A stretch of 64,000 bases of DNA from Pomphorhynchus laevis. Its lineage: Eukaryota; Acanthocephala; Palaeacanthocephala; Echinorhynchida; Pomphorhynchidae. A program made the translations under genes and the position numbers. Below the pieces are notes generated by a model. That model did no database searches. It was not told the origin of the DNA and saw only the letters and a program-made list of their open reading frames with translations. The stretch lies in assembly GCA_012934845.2 (NCBI GenBank), contig WNNJ02002347.1, forward strand, positions 1-64,000, read 5' to 3'. Below, one piece after another: positions 1-12,282 of this stretch (positions within the stretch are counted from its first letter, which is position 1; every line of letters begins with the position of its first letter).

Positions 1-584
1 AATTATTATTAATATTTAATGAAAAACATTTGTTTGTCGTATTACTTACGATACAATTATTATTTATAACATCACAAACTATACATTTTTTCTGTTACAT
101 TTAAAAGATCTAAAATTGAAATCATTAGTACTTACGTATTTTTCCAATATTGTTGAGTACATGTAACTTTTAAGTCATAATTTTTAACGTTGCTTTTTCG
201 GTGTCGCCACCTAGTTTAGTTGACTCAGACTAAACTTACAACGGGCCATCCAGCAGCATCTGACAGGGGCTGCCCTGCTTAAGGCGGTTGCAGGCTGGAA
301 CAAGATCTATCACCTTCACTCCACGCGCTACGCAACCTAGCTATTGGCCATTACCTGGTCTCTTAAACGTGATCACGTGAAGCAGTTTACATTTTAAAGT
401 GTAAACATCTTGGGATGCAAACTTCTCCCTTTTTAAGAATTAATAATTCATCAAACTTGTTTGAAAATAAGAAAAAATAGTAGTAAAGTCGTAACCAATA
501 ATACATAGTTTCAGTATTTCTGACAACGGTCATATTACCGGGAAAACAAAGTCCACATGTCAATAATAACATGCCAGTAGAATA
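1..584. other. AT-rich left flank, no gene recognised
   Basis: Mostly A+T-rich DNA with a more GC-rich patch at about 235-370. No open frame with recognisable similarity, no RNA gene and no clear repeat was seen on either strand. Confidence 0.5.
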
Positions 585-1161
585 CGCCGAATAATAAACC
601 TGACGTAATTTTAAATATTCTGTAAAGATGTTGTTAGCGATTCTGTTGTTCAGAAAAGTCTTTTCTATTTTGTTTTTATACTTTGTTTTTATACTATTTT
701 GATTTTATACTTTGAATTATTAGGAATAAAAGTATCCTAAGGATACTTATGATACTTTGAATCCTTAGGGTCCGAGTGGATCTTTTGTTATACGCCGCAA
801 ATGGATCTTAAAAAATCCTGGCTACCCGTAATTAAGAGGGCCGTTCATAACACCATCTGACCCAAGCATAATATTAAAGAATAAACTGTCGATCGACAGA
901 ATTAGATAATCTCTTCTTAAACAGTTGAAAAAATTTCTTAAATCGTTTTTAAACACTCCCAATCGGAATTAGGCGACTGCTGTTGAAGTACGAGATTATC
1001 ATACTGGACAATACGCTCAACGCAATTAGGAGTAGCCACACCGACTTGATGAGGATGAAAAGCCCTGAAGAATTCCTATTTAAGTTTTAGGAAAACACAC
1101 TTCGCACAAAGACGACGCATAGTTTCATCTCCTGCTACCCTATGATTCCATCACGTGTTTA
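585..1161 (-). repeat. 0.6 kb inverted-repeat arm (left)
   Basis: This segment is the reverse complement of 3803-4402, and a third copy lies at 11572-12149. Shared landmarks are the end word CCGAATAATAAACCTGACG, the palindrome CTGTCGATCGACAG and the word AACACTCCCAATCGG. The end word recurs at about 1186-1205, so that boundary is duplicated. No protein similarity was recognised in any frame. It may be the untranslated or terminal part of a Penelope-like element, which often insert with inverted partial copies, or an independent foldback element. Confidence 0.7.
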
Positions 1162-1359
1162 ATTAAATATTATTTAATATTATTACGCCGAATAATAAAC
1201 CTGACGTAATTTTAAATATTTTAAAATGATGTTGTAAACGATTAAGGTGCTTAAAATATCTTTTCTTTATTTATTTAATTTTTCAAGTTTTTTTTAATTA
1301 TTATTTTTACATATTTCTAATTTTTTCAAATAAATTACTAATTAAGATGATTGTTTTCT

Positions 1360-1545
1360 TATATAAATGAGATTGTAGCAAATAATAAGAGAATTAGATT
1401 TCTATTAGATAAAAACGGTTATCCATCATGGGTAATAAAAAGGCTTTATACAAAATTACCAAAAAGGATAAACAAGTTGTTTCTAGTCGAGAACAAGAAA
1501 AGAAGTACATACGATAACCATTTATAAATAATTTTAGGAATATTA
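1360..1545 (+). mobile_element. Penelope-like element fragment, RT C-terminal linker
   Basis: The plus strand reads ...RIRFLLDKNGYPSWVIKRL followed by a lysine/arginine-rich stretch. The KNGYP...VI/IN pattern is typical of the segment between the reverse transcriptase and the C-terminal GIY-YIG endonuclease in Penelope-clade elements. The same sequence flanks the mariner copies at 6475 and 12283, but here it is uninterrupted, so this is the empty-site version of that element. It is a short fossil piece. Confidence 0.55.
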
Positions 1546-1599
1546 ATTAAAAAAAAAGAAAAAATAAAATTTCAAACAAAAAATGAAATTTTTATGAAT

Positions 1600-3640
1600 T
1601 GACTAATAAATAACATACGTTGAATCAGAATCAGGATTAGAGATCATCAGTAGGAACTTCTTTGAAATCAGGTTTCGGCCACTGTTTCTCGACACAACAA
1701 AGCCCGAAGCCAAATTCGTGCGCATTTCCTCTGATTAAATTTGATTATCTAGTATTATATTCTGATACAAAGTATATTATTTGTTATCCATCCATAAAAA
1801 TTTTCAGCTAATGATTTAAATTTTATGTAATGTTATTGTGTTAATTTATATATTGTAATATTTTCTGTTTGATGATATTTTATAATAACCTAGTTTAAAA
1901 TATGCATCTAGTATATTTTTTAAATGATTTTAAAGAAAAAATCATTACATATTATTGTATTATTATCAATACATATTATTGCAATTCTTAAAATTGTATT
2001 AATTAATATTATATTTTATATTATATGGTATGCATGAATGCTCACCATCTCGACGATATAAATTAAAAGTAGTTTTAATTGATGTTAATTTAATGTTCAT
2101 ATCTAGATAAATACCTTCTTTATCATCAATATTGGTTTTATTAAAAATGAGGCTACATGTGTAAATTATTCGCTTATTGTATAAAAATTGCTAGAATTAA
2201 ATATATATTATTTAATATATGTAATATAAATGTAATATATATTGTAATATTGATAATATTTATATATTGTAATATTTTCTGTCTGATGATATTTTATAGT
2301 AACCTAGTTTAAATTATGCATCTAGTATATTTTTTAAATGATTTTAACGAAAGTAAATATCATTACATATTAATGCTATAATTATATTTTATATTATATG
2401 GTATGCATGAATGCTCACCATCTTTACGATATAAATTAAAAGTAGTTTTAATTGATGTTAATTTAATGTTCATATCTAGATATATACCTTCTTTATCATT
2501 GATATTGGCTTTATTAAGAATGAGGCTACCTATATAAATTTGTTTACTAATTGAATAAAAATTATTAGATATAAATACATATATATCATCAATGTATCGA
2601 AACATATATATTTATCTTTATATAATTTAGATTTATATTTTAAAAAGGTTATGAACAAATTCATATTCTACACAGCTTAAAAATAAGTCAGCTATAATTA
2701 GGTAAATATTAACTCCAATTGGAACACCTTTCATTTGTCTAAATTTCTATGTTCTTACTTTTGAATAATTTTAATATATTAAAATATTTAAGGATTCTAT
2801 TAATTCAATTTTTTTCCATATATTTATATTTACTTGATTTTTGTTAGATCAATATTAGTTTTATTTAGAATTGACGTTAATCTTCGAGTAAAGATGATAT
2901 CATCGCTGATTTGTTGTTGATATTGTGCTATCAGTATGTGAACAATAGGCACGAGTTCATTCTTTTAAAAGCACGTTGAAAAATTAATTAATTTTTTAAG
3001 TTATCTTTGATGAAACTCTTCCTTTGATGCTTTGTGCAGCGAAAAATATATGACGAAAATATCAGATGAATAAGCAAGAAAGGTGAGCTACAAAGTATAT
3101 TGCGAATAATATAATGAAATTAAATGCTATTTCAACTAAATGCATAAGTATCAAAAAAGCAAATTATATGATTATATCGGTTTATTTATTATAAAGATAC
3201 ATATTCGTATTTTATAAATATTAAAAATAAGTCAGCCATAATTGGGATAATCTTATCTTCCGTTGGAACACCTTTCATTTATCGAAATATATATGCTCTT
3301 ACATTTTAATAATTTTGATTTATCAAAATATTTAAAGATTCTATTAATTTAATTTTATACATATATTTATATTTACTTGATGGTTTAATTTTTGTTATAT
3401 ATGCGTTATAGTTATTATAACATATATATGTATATCTTTTTCCGAATATAAGATTAATTAATTTTACTAATGCATCTTTTATAACTGCTAAATCTAGATT
3501 TGTATAAATCGTACTTAAATCGTACGTATTTATATTCTGAAAATTTATTCTTTTTGTGTGTTCTAAAAATTCTTTGGTAGAACTAATACTGAAAGCGCTC
3601 TAAAATTGCATGTTATGTTTAATTCGTTCAGAATTACAAT
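1600..3640 (-). mobile_element. Penelope-like element, antisense RT and 3' end, broken
   Basis: Read on the minus strand, this holds parts of a Penelope-like reverse transcriptase: a DLSTIYTNL-type motif A near 3500, the [19 protein letters not shown] segment near 3440, a MFRYIDD motif C near 2590 and the [14 protein letters not shown] segment near 2480. The element's structured 3' end, with GGCCGAAACCTGAT, lies near 1640-1740. The piece is clearly broken, contains partly repeated ends, and carries a 345 bp spacer at 2870-3215 that also recurs at 10640 and 39085. Confidence 0.75.
2870..3215. repeat. 345 bp AT-rich spacer recurring at three loci
   Basis: This stretch contains the words ATGTGAACAATAGGCACGAG and AAGGTGAGCTACAAAG. 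It recurs at about 10640-10985 and 39085-39425, each time between two partial antisense Penelope-like pieces. It has no recognised coding content. It could be the element's own untranslated region, exposed where two truncated copies abut head to tail. Confidence 0.6.
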
Positions 3641-3802
3641 GTGGTCAAAATTAATCTTTTTATGGCTAGTCATCTTCGAGAAACAATACAAAAATTGATT
3701 TTAACTTGACAAACCGTGTCAATTATTTGCTTGCGGAATTGGCTACACACTCTATACCAGAATTCTTGGCCATTGCGGATTTAATTGCGTTTAATTAACC
3801 AC

Positions 3803-4402
3803 GTGATGGAATCATAGGGTAGCAGTAGAAGAAACTATGCGTCGTCTTTATGCAAAGTGTGTTTTCCTAAAACTTAAATAGGAATTCTTCAGGGCTCTTC
3901 ATCCTCATCAAGTCGGTGTGGCTACTTCTAATTGCGTTGAGCGTATTGTCCAGTATGATAATCTCGTACACTAACAGCAGTCGCCTAATTCCGATTGGGA
4001 GTGTTTAAAAATCGATTTAAGAAACGTTTTCAAGTGTTTAAGTAGAGATTATCTAATTCTGTCGATCGACAGTTTATTCTTTAATATTATGCTTGGGTCA
4101 GATGGTGTTATAAACGGCCCTTTTAATTACGAGTAGCCAGGATATTTTGAGATCCATGTGCGGCGTATAACAAAAGATCCACTAGGACCCTAAGGATTCA
4201 AAGTATCATAAGTAAAACTATCAGTATCATAAGTAAAACTATCATATACTTTGAATCCTAAGGATTCAAAGTATAAAATTAAAATATTATAAAAACAAAA
4301 TATAAAAACAAAATAGAAAAGATTATTTAAACAGAATCGTTTACAATATCTTTACAAAATATTTAAAATTACGTCAGGTTTATTATTCGGCGTAATAATA
4401 TT
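3803..4402 (+). repeat. 0.6 kb inverted-repeat arm (right)
   Basis: Reverse complement of 585-1161 and direct copy of 11572-12149. It begins near CACGTGATGGAATCATAGGG and ends at the word CGTCAGGTTTATTATTCGGCG. It carries the perfect 14-bp palindrome CTGTCGATCGACAG. No coding similarity was recognised. Confidence 0.7.
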
Positions 4403-4417
4403 GGAGTTTTTATGAAT

Positions 4418-6352
4418 AGAATTGAATAGAATAGAATTTATTTAGAATGGCTTTTGTGGTAAATATAACAATTTACAGGCTCACTATAAAAATTAAAAGA
4501 CAAGTTTACGTCTGATGAATGTTTGAACTTGTATGTAGAGTTATTGAATTGATTGCGGCTGAAAGTGTTATTTTAGTTCGTTTGCAAGAAGTATGGTGAT
4601 CAAGGAAGTTTTGAAGTGTTTAAGCGACGTCAATGATTTTGTGTCTCGAGGAAGTTTGTTCCAAAGGCGTGGTGCAGCGATGGTGAACGCACGATATCCG
4701 TGATTACCGTTGTGACGGGGGACGAAAAGCGAGTGGGAGCGATGACTTCTTAGGAAGAGTCCAGTCGTCATATTGGATGCGCTATCAGGAAGATATAGAT
4801 AGGGAGGGTTGTGCCGGAATTTGATTTGCCAAGCAAGTGTGAGAATTTGAGAGGTTATGCGGCTCGGAATGTCGAGCCAGTTAAGGATGCGCAGGGTGTT
4901 GGAGATGTGATCGTACTTACGAAGGCGGAAGATGACCCTAGCAGCCATGTGCAGAATCCTTTGTAGATAGTGAAATTGATATGCTGGACAGTTTACGAGA
5001 AGACCTAAGCAATATTCTAGACGAGACATGAAAAGGCTGGAGATTAAAATAGCTGTCGATTTGACGTCGAGGTTTCTACGCACACTTCGGATGTTACGGA
5101 GGATGAGGGACATGAACTGATCTTGCTACGAATAAAAGGCAGAAACGAGAGATTATTGTCAAAAGAGACACCGAGGATTGTCATGATAGTCACTTCTGGT
5201 AGACGGAAATTGTGTATGCATACTGGAAAATCGAGGGTGTAAGAGTGGCGCGGTGTTATCCACATCATGTTAGATTTCTCGATGTTTAAAAACATACGGA
5301 TTGAACAAAGATATGCGTGAAAAGCAGAGAGGCAAGACGATGCATCAGAAGAGAGGTTGGATGCAGATGTAAGTGTGCATGATGCATAGATTACTATATC
5401 GTCAGCGTACTGAATAACTTCAAAGCCGAAAGGGACCACGATGGAAGATAAATCACCAAGAAGAAGGGTGAAAAGAAGCGGCCCTAGAACGGATTTTTGT
5501 GGTACACCGCAGCTGAGAAAAACCGGCGCAGAAGAGTTGGAGTTGGAGACTACGTGATAAGAGCGATTTGAGAGGTAGGATTTGAACCAAGAAATGACAT
5601 GAGACGAGAAGCAGTAACGTTGTTTGAGACATGAGAGAAGTATAGTGTGATCAACTACAACAAAGGCGGAGGATAAATTAAGTGAAATTACAAGGCTTAC
5701 TAGATGTTTGTCAAGAGCAAGAAGTAGATCATTGGAGAGTTTTGTGCATGCGGTCATAGTAGAATGTTGTGGTCGATATGCTGATTGAAAAGGTGAACAT
5801 GGAATTTGATGATATGTAATTGCTTACCCGTCTGAGGATGAGACGCTCGAAAAGTTTTGAGATGGTCGGAAAATTTGATATTGGTCTATAGGAGGAGGCG
5901 GAACTTGGATCAAGATGATGCTTCTTTAATAATGGGCGAACTATGGCATGTTTGAACGACGAAGGGTAGTGTGATAAATGGATAGACATGTTGAAGACAC
6001 TTGTGAGATAAGGGCTGATGGTGTCACTTAGTAACTTTAGAATATATGTTAAAACAGGATCGAGAGGAGAGGTTAAATTGGGTAATCGTGCTAGGGCATC
6101 AGATACGCTTTCGATAGATAAAAGTGAAAAGTGAAACAGTTTAGTATGATATGGGGCAAGGTAGGAGAACTAGAAGATAATGGTAAGTGGATTGAGGTCA
6201 AAGTTCGAGCTATTTTGCGTTGCAAATGAGATGCGAATTGGTTGGAAGTGATAGAGATAGACGTGACGGATTTGTTTCTACCCAAAAGGTTATTAATGGA
6301 TTTCCACGCGTATTGATGATTGTCACGCAAAGATGTTTTGCTTTGCTTTATT
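4418..6352 (-). mobile_element. CR1/L2-like LINE, 5'-truncated, inserted in copy 1
   Basis: On the minus strand this non-LTR element reads in order: the end of the EN-RT linker (6330-6091), RT palm with IVRPLLKKHHL and YRPISNFPTISKLFERL (5989-5780), LSSAF motif A, GVPQKSVLGPLLF, the catalytic YADD of FEVIQYADDIVIY (near 5410), then the C-terminal region ending YRAFTIAAPRLWNKLPRDT (5113-4568). Frames change two or three times, so it is inactive. The 3' end at 4418-4445 is a short ATTCT-type microsatellite. It is flanked by ATGAAT at 4412-4417 and 6353-6358. It is absent at the equivalent place in copy 2 (near 12165), so it inserted after the duplication. Confidence 0.85.
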
Positions 6353-6474
6353 ATGAATGTAATAAGCCTTAAGAATTTTTCTATTTAAACAATTGGTTTC
6401 TTTTCTTTCTTTCCCAGAACGAGAACCAAAAAGGATAAACAAATTGTTTCTGGCACAAAACGAGAAAATAAATA

Positions 6475-7766
6475 CCGGGTCTTTCAAATTCGAGTTTCTT
6501 TTAAACAAATGTATTGTTCTGACAACTATCACTGTTTGAAAAAAAAACCTTTTTTTAGATATCAAGTAGAAGTTTAACGATTTACTGAAATGGATTGTAT
6601 TTCGCTTGAGAACCGTATAAACATAATAAAAATCCACTACGAAAATGGTGGGGCAGTAAATCAACATTTCGCAAAATTTTCCACATTTTTGGTCGATATA
6701 ATCGTCCTACGGAGCCAGGAATAAGGAAGTTGGTCGAAAATTTGAGTCGACTGGATCGGTACAAGACATAAGTACACCAGAGCACAATCGTCCGATGCGT
6801 TCAGTTAAAAATATCGCTGCTGTTCGCGAAAGCATCAAGGATGAAAAAAATTTCGATTGAACGACGTTCACAGCAATTGGGCCTATCTGCAACCACCACA
6901 TGGTTAATTTTGCGTCAGGACTTAGTTCTCAAGCCTTACAAAATTTAGCTGGTGCAAGAGTTAAAGCCGAACGACCATCAGCAACGTCGACAATTCTCTG
7001 ATTTTGTTCAGCTACAACGTCATGATTTTGATGAAAAAATCATCTTTACAGATTAAGCCCATATTCATTTGAATGGCTATGTGAACAAACAGAATTGCCG
7101 TATTTGGGCACTGGAAAATCCACAACAGTATATAGAGAAGCCACTACACTCCTCTCGTGTAACTGTTTGATGCGCATTTTGGTATGGTGGAGTCATTGAA
7201 CCGTTTTTCTTCGAGAACGCATATGGAAATGCGCTTACCGTCAACGGACTGCGATATAGGGAAATGCTCACAACTTTCTTTTATTCTATTATTGATAACA
7301 TGGATATTGCAAGATATGTGGTTTCAACAAGACGGTGCGACATGCCATACAGCGAATGAAACAATAAAGCTATTGAAATCGAAATTCAAGGGTAGAATAC
7401 TCTCCGAAATGCAAACGCAAATTGGCCCCTAAGATCTCCGGATTTAACACCTTTGGAATATTTTCTGTTGGGTCATCTTAAAGAATGGGTTTATGCTAAC
7501 AAACCAGAATTAATTAAAGCACTAATAGACAACATTCGGCGCGAAATTAAGGAGATAGAACCACAAATATGCCGAAATGTAATTGAACATTTCGGCAAAA
7601 GGATTGACGTCCGTAAGCGTTCCCGCGGTGGGCATTTAGACGATATCGTTTATCATTCTTAAATTGTTGATCGTGCACTATACATCGACAAAAAATATAT
7701 CATTTTTCTTTCACAATGTGTGTTTAATTCCAATTTTAAAAAGAAACTCGAACTTGAGAGACCCTG
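6475..7766 (+). mobile_element. Tc1/mariner transposon, DD41D-type, copy 1 (inactive)
   Basis: A 1292 bp element between TA dinucleotides (6473-6474 and 7767-7768), with imperfect ~28 bp terminal inverted repeats (GGGTCTTTCAAATTCGAG against GGGTCTCTCAAGTTCGAG). The plus strand shows a helix-turn-helix start (ISLENRINIIKIHYENGGAV), IIFTD before the first catalytic Asp, the segment NGYVNKQNCRIWALENPQ, WFQQDGATCHTA (second Asp) and RSPDLTPLEYFLLG. Spacing from the second Asp to the third catalytic position is about 41 residues once a frameshift near 7408 is allowed for. The third Asp is Glu here. Stops interrupt the N-terminal half, so it is dead. Confidence 0.9.
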
Positions 7767-7849
7767 TACATACGATTACCATTTATAAATAATTTTTGAA
7801 ATATTAATTTCAAAAGATTTGCTTCAAACAATAAAACATTAACTACTTC

Positions 7850-8112
7850 AAATATTCTTTTGTATAATAGTAAAATACCGAAACTACACAACATTTTGAA
7901 AAGAAAATTCAAACATGATAATGATGGAGTTGTTTATAAAATTTCATGTTTGGAAAGCGATAAAATATATGTGTCAAACAGACCAACAATTGGAGACTAG
8001 ATTAAAGCAACACAAATACATACTCAAAAAGGTCCTAAGTAGCCAAAGAAAGATTGCTAGTGCTTTTAATAGTATTAATTTATTGAATTTGCAAATGTTA
8101 ATGATTCATTAG
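7850..8112 (+). mobile_element. Penelope-like GIY-YIG endonuclease remnant, copy 1
   Basis: The plus strand reads VVYKISCLESDKIYV and then, in another frame, QQLETRLKQHKYILKK. This matches the GIY-YIG pattern of Penelope-clade elements (YKI.C..C...Y.GQT..QL.TRLKQH). It is the C-terminal endonuclease downstream of the linker seen at 1360-1545, separated from it by the mariner. It is a broken fossil fragment. Confidence 0.6.
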
Positions 8113-9543
8113 CAATTCTAAGATTTCAAAGATAAATTGTGATTTTTAGAAATTTATACTCTATTTTCGTAAAATTTGAAAATATTCTTTTGCAAAAATG
8201 GATAAATAATATAAAGACTTTTAATCTTAAATCAATCAAATAAAATATTATTAAAAACATTTAAAAACAGCAGCATAAAGTTGAGAATTGGTTCACAATA
8301 TAAAGTTAAAAATTGGTTTGATTGAATATACTTTAAATCCATATGAAATATTTCAAGTGATTTATAAGATCATTCGTATATCAATACTTACGGCCTTTTT
8401 GTCAGGATAATAAAATAAAGACGACGAGAAACTGAGCTTATACTTTTGGCTTATAATATTTTCTATCAGAATGATAAAATATTCAAACTACGACTTGATC
8501 ACGGTTTAGAAATATTTATCCTCGCTCTGGAAAACTCGTCTATTTATAGATGTAAATTTTCACCAACAATTTTCTACGTTTTTTATTTCTACGTTATACA
8601 CGAATTTTGTCTTTGAACAACAAACGAAGGAAATAAAGTGATTCAATTTAAAATTGTTGAAATTCTTGTCTATTCTACAAATGTAAAGTTGACTGACTCT
8701 TAGATGCTTTTTTAAATTAATACAAGCTAACATTTGAATAACACAATAGGGATCAAATGTAATGTGAATGTAACTTTTAAAAAATGTATTCTATCTTTGC
8801 GAGTTAAGACATTTTACTGTTACCTTAACACTGAGTCATTATATATCTTATATCAAACAATGAAAATGGTAAAACAATATTTTAGAAAGGTGAAAAGGAT
8901 TGTGCAATTGTTCAAAAAATTCAGGTGTATATTCAAATACTTGGCAATTTAAAGTTAAAACAAATTCAGTCTACTGTTGTAAAATTGCGTTACTATTGAG
9001 ATGGATGCTTAACACAAATATTGTTTTCTTAGAAAATTTGGCAAACAGTCGCTTTAATAACAATATAAGCACAAATTGATAACAACTTTTAATTACACCA
9101 GCTGATGAGCAAATTAGTACTTGCTAAATATTTAAAAAATTTATGTTAAATAAATTTATTTAATTTTTCAAAGCAAACTACAAAATAGAACACTACTTGC
9201 ACACTATAAAATCGGTAGATTTTTCATCGTTAGTTTATTCCATTTTATTGTATAAATACATCATTTTTTCTTTTTTCATATCAAAATATTACGCTTGAAA
9301 AGGATTATTGCAATACACGAAGATTTGTGATCAATAATTTTATGTTTATATTCATCGCGATATTTAAACGCTCTGAAGAAATGAATATGGCATCGAACTT
9401 ATCATTGCACATTAAAATAAAAAGTTGAAATTTAAGTTTCGGCCACTTTTGGTTATCTAGTATTATATTCTGATTTTTTAAGATTTATTATTTACACACA
9501 ATATAAGGTTACCCGCAAATGGGTCCGAAATATTAAATTAAAA
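8113..9543. other. Non-coding AT-rich part of tandem unit (copy 1)
   Basis: About 1.4 kb with only short spurious frames and no recognisable domain. It is almost base-for-base identical to 13921-15350, which suggests a recent duplication or gene conversion, or an assembly duplication, and not conserved coding content. Confidence 0.6.
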
Positions 9544-9779
9544 TTAATTTTTTAGGTGATAAAGGTTTTCGTTACATTGGACGATTGATTGCGGATGCAT
9601 CACATCGATGCAGACTTGGCCATAAATACGCTTATTTGTGAACAATAATTGTATGTTTATATTCCTCGCGATATTTAAACGCCCTGAACAATTGAATAGC
9701 TCATTGTACATTATAATAAAAAGTTGAAATTTCAAACAAAAAATGCAATTTTTATGAATTGACTAATAAATAACATACT

Positions 9780-11400
9780 TTGAATCAGAATCAGGATTAG
9801 AGATCATCAGTAGGAACTTCTTTGAAATCAGGTTTCGGCCACTGTTTCTCGACACAACAAAGCGCGAGGCCAAATACGAGCGCATTTCCTCTGATTAAAT
9901 TTGATTATATCGTATTATATTATGATACAAAGTATATTATTTGTTATCCATCCATAAAACTTTTCAGCTAATGATTTAAATTATATAATGTTATTGTGTT
10001 AATTTATATACTGTAATATGTTCTGTTTGATGATATTTTATAGTAACCTAGTTTAAATTATGCATCTAGTATATTTTTTAAATGATTTTAACGAAAATAA
10101 ATATCATTACATATTAATGCAATTCTTAAAATTGTATTATTTAATATTATATTTTATATTATATGGTATGCTTGAATGTCCACCATCTTTACGATATAAA
10201 TTGAAAGTAGTTTTAATTGATGTTAATTTAATGTTCATATCTAGATATATACCTTCTTTATCATTGATATTGGCTTTATTAAGAGTGAGTCTACCTATAT
10301 AAATTTGTTTACTAATTGAATAAAAATTATTAGATATAAATACACATATATCATCAATCTATCGAAACATATATATTTATCTTTATATAATTTAGATTTA
10401 TATTATAAACAGTTATGAAGAAATTCATATTCTACACAGCTTAAAAATAAGTCAGCTATAATTAGGCAAATATTAACTCCAATTGGAACACCTTTCATTT
10501 GTCTAAATTTCTATGTTCTTACTTTTGAATAATTTTAATATATTAAAATATTTAAGGATTCTATTAATTCAATTTTTTTCCATATATTTATATTTACTTA
10601 ATGGTTAAATTTTGTTAGATCAATATTAGTTCTATTTAGAATTGACGGTGATCTTCGAGTAAAGATGATATCATCGCTGATTTGTTGTTGATATTGTGCT
10701 ATCAGTATGTGAACAATAGGCACGAGTTCATTCTTTTAAAAGCACGTTGAAAAATTAATTAATTTTTTAAGTTATCTTTGATGAAACTCTACCTTTGATG
10801 CTTTGTGCAGCGAAAAATATATGACGAAAATATCAGATGAATAAGCAAGAAAGGTGAGCTACAAAGTATATTGCGAATAATATAATGAAATTAAATGCTA
10901 TTTTAACTAAATGCATAAGTATCAAAAAAGCAAACTATATGATTGTATCGTTATATTTATTATAAAGATACATATTCGTATTTTATAAATATTCAAAATA
11001 AGTCAGCTATAATTGGGATAATCTTATCTTCCGTTGGAACACCTTTCATTTGTCTAAATATAGATGCTCTTACATTTTAATTATTTTGATTTATCAAAAT
11101 ATTTAAAGATTCTATTAATTTAATTTTATACATATATTTATATTTACTTGATGGTTTAATTTTTGTTATATATGCGTTATAGTTATTATAACATATATAT
11201 GTATATCTTTTTCCGAATATAAGATTAATTAATTTTACTAATGCATCTTTAATAACTGCTAAATCTAGATTTGTATAAAGCGTACTTAAATCGTACGTAT
11301 TTATATTCTGAAAATTTATTCTTTTTGTGTGTTCTAAAAATTCTTTGGTAGAACTAATACTGAAAGCGCTCTAAAATTGCATGTTATGTTTAATTCGTTC
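9780..11400 (-). mobile_element. Penelope-like element, antisense, copy 2, broken
   Basis: Same organisation as 1600-3640. The structured tail with GGCCGAAACCTGAT (minus strand) is at about 9825-9845. RT pieces follow at about 10060-10480 and 11000-11360, including the [19 protein letters not shown] segment and a DLSTLYTNL-type motif A. The 345 bp spacer recurs at about 10640-10985. Broken fossil. Confidence 0.75.
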
Positions 11401-11571
11401 AGAATTACAATGTGGTCAAAATTAATCTTTTTATGGCTAGTCATCTTCGAGAAACAATACAAAAATTGATTTTAACTTGACAAACCGTGTCAATTATTTG
11501 CTTGCGGAATTGGCTACACACTCTATACCAGAATTCTTGGCCATTGCGGATTTAATTGCGTTTAATTAACC

Positions 11572-12149
11572 ACGTGATGGAATCATAGGGTAGCAGTAGA
11601 AGAAACTATGCGTCGTCTTTATGCAAAGTGTGTTTTCCTAAAACTTAACTAGGAATGCTTCAGGGCTCTTCATCCTCATCAAGTCGGTGTGGTTACTCCT
11701 AATTGCGTTGAGCGTATTGTTTAGTATGATAATCTCGTACACTAACAGCAGTCGCCTAATTCCGATTGGGAGTGTTTAAAAATCGATTTAAGAAACGTTT
11801 TCAAGTGTTTAAGTAGAGATTATCTAATTCTGTCGATCGACAGTCTGCTCTTTCAATATTATGCTTGGGTCAGATTGTTTTATAAACGGCCCTTCTAATT
11901 ACGAGTAGCCAGGATATTTTGAGACCCATGTGCGGCGTATAACAAAAGATATACTTGGACCCTAAGGATTCAAAGTATCATAAGTATCCTAAAGATACTT
12001 TGAATCCTAAGGATTCAAAGTATAAAATCAAAATAGTATAAAAACAAAATATAAAAACAAAATAGAAAAGATTATTTAAACAGAATAGTTTACAATATCT
12101 TTACAAAATATTTAAAATTACGTCAGGTTTATTATTCGGCGTAATAATA
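11572..12149 (+). repeat. 0.6 kb repeat arm, third copy
   Basis: Direct counterpart of 3803-4402, ending at the same CGTCAGGTTTATTATTCGGCG word. In this unit no inverted partner is seen, so the inverted pairing at 585/3803 belongs only to the left edge of the array. Confidence 0.7.
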
Positions 12150-12282
12150 TTGGAGTTTTTATGAATGTAATAAGCCTCAAGAATTTTTCTATTTAAACAA
12201 TTGGTTTCTTTTCTTTCTTTCCCAGAACGAGAACCAAAAAGGATAAACAAATTGTTTCTGGCACTAAACGAGAAAATAAATA

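Larger units (their letters stand above)
1570..9769. repeat. Composite tandem unit, copy 1
   Basis: Copy 1 of a head-to-tail tandem. It contains an antisense Penelope-like RT region, the 0.6 kb repeat arm, a mariner, a GIY-YIG fragment and about 1.6 kb of non-coding AT-rich DNA. It corresponds to 9770-15577 (offset 5807-5809 bp over 7.8-9.98 kb). It is longer than copy 2 because of the LINE at 4418-6352 and an internal repeat of the Penelope-like end at about 1900-2500. The junction word TGAATCAGAATCAGG occurs at about 1621, 9781 and 15590. Confidence 0.85.
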
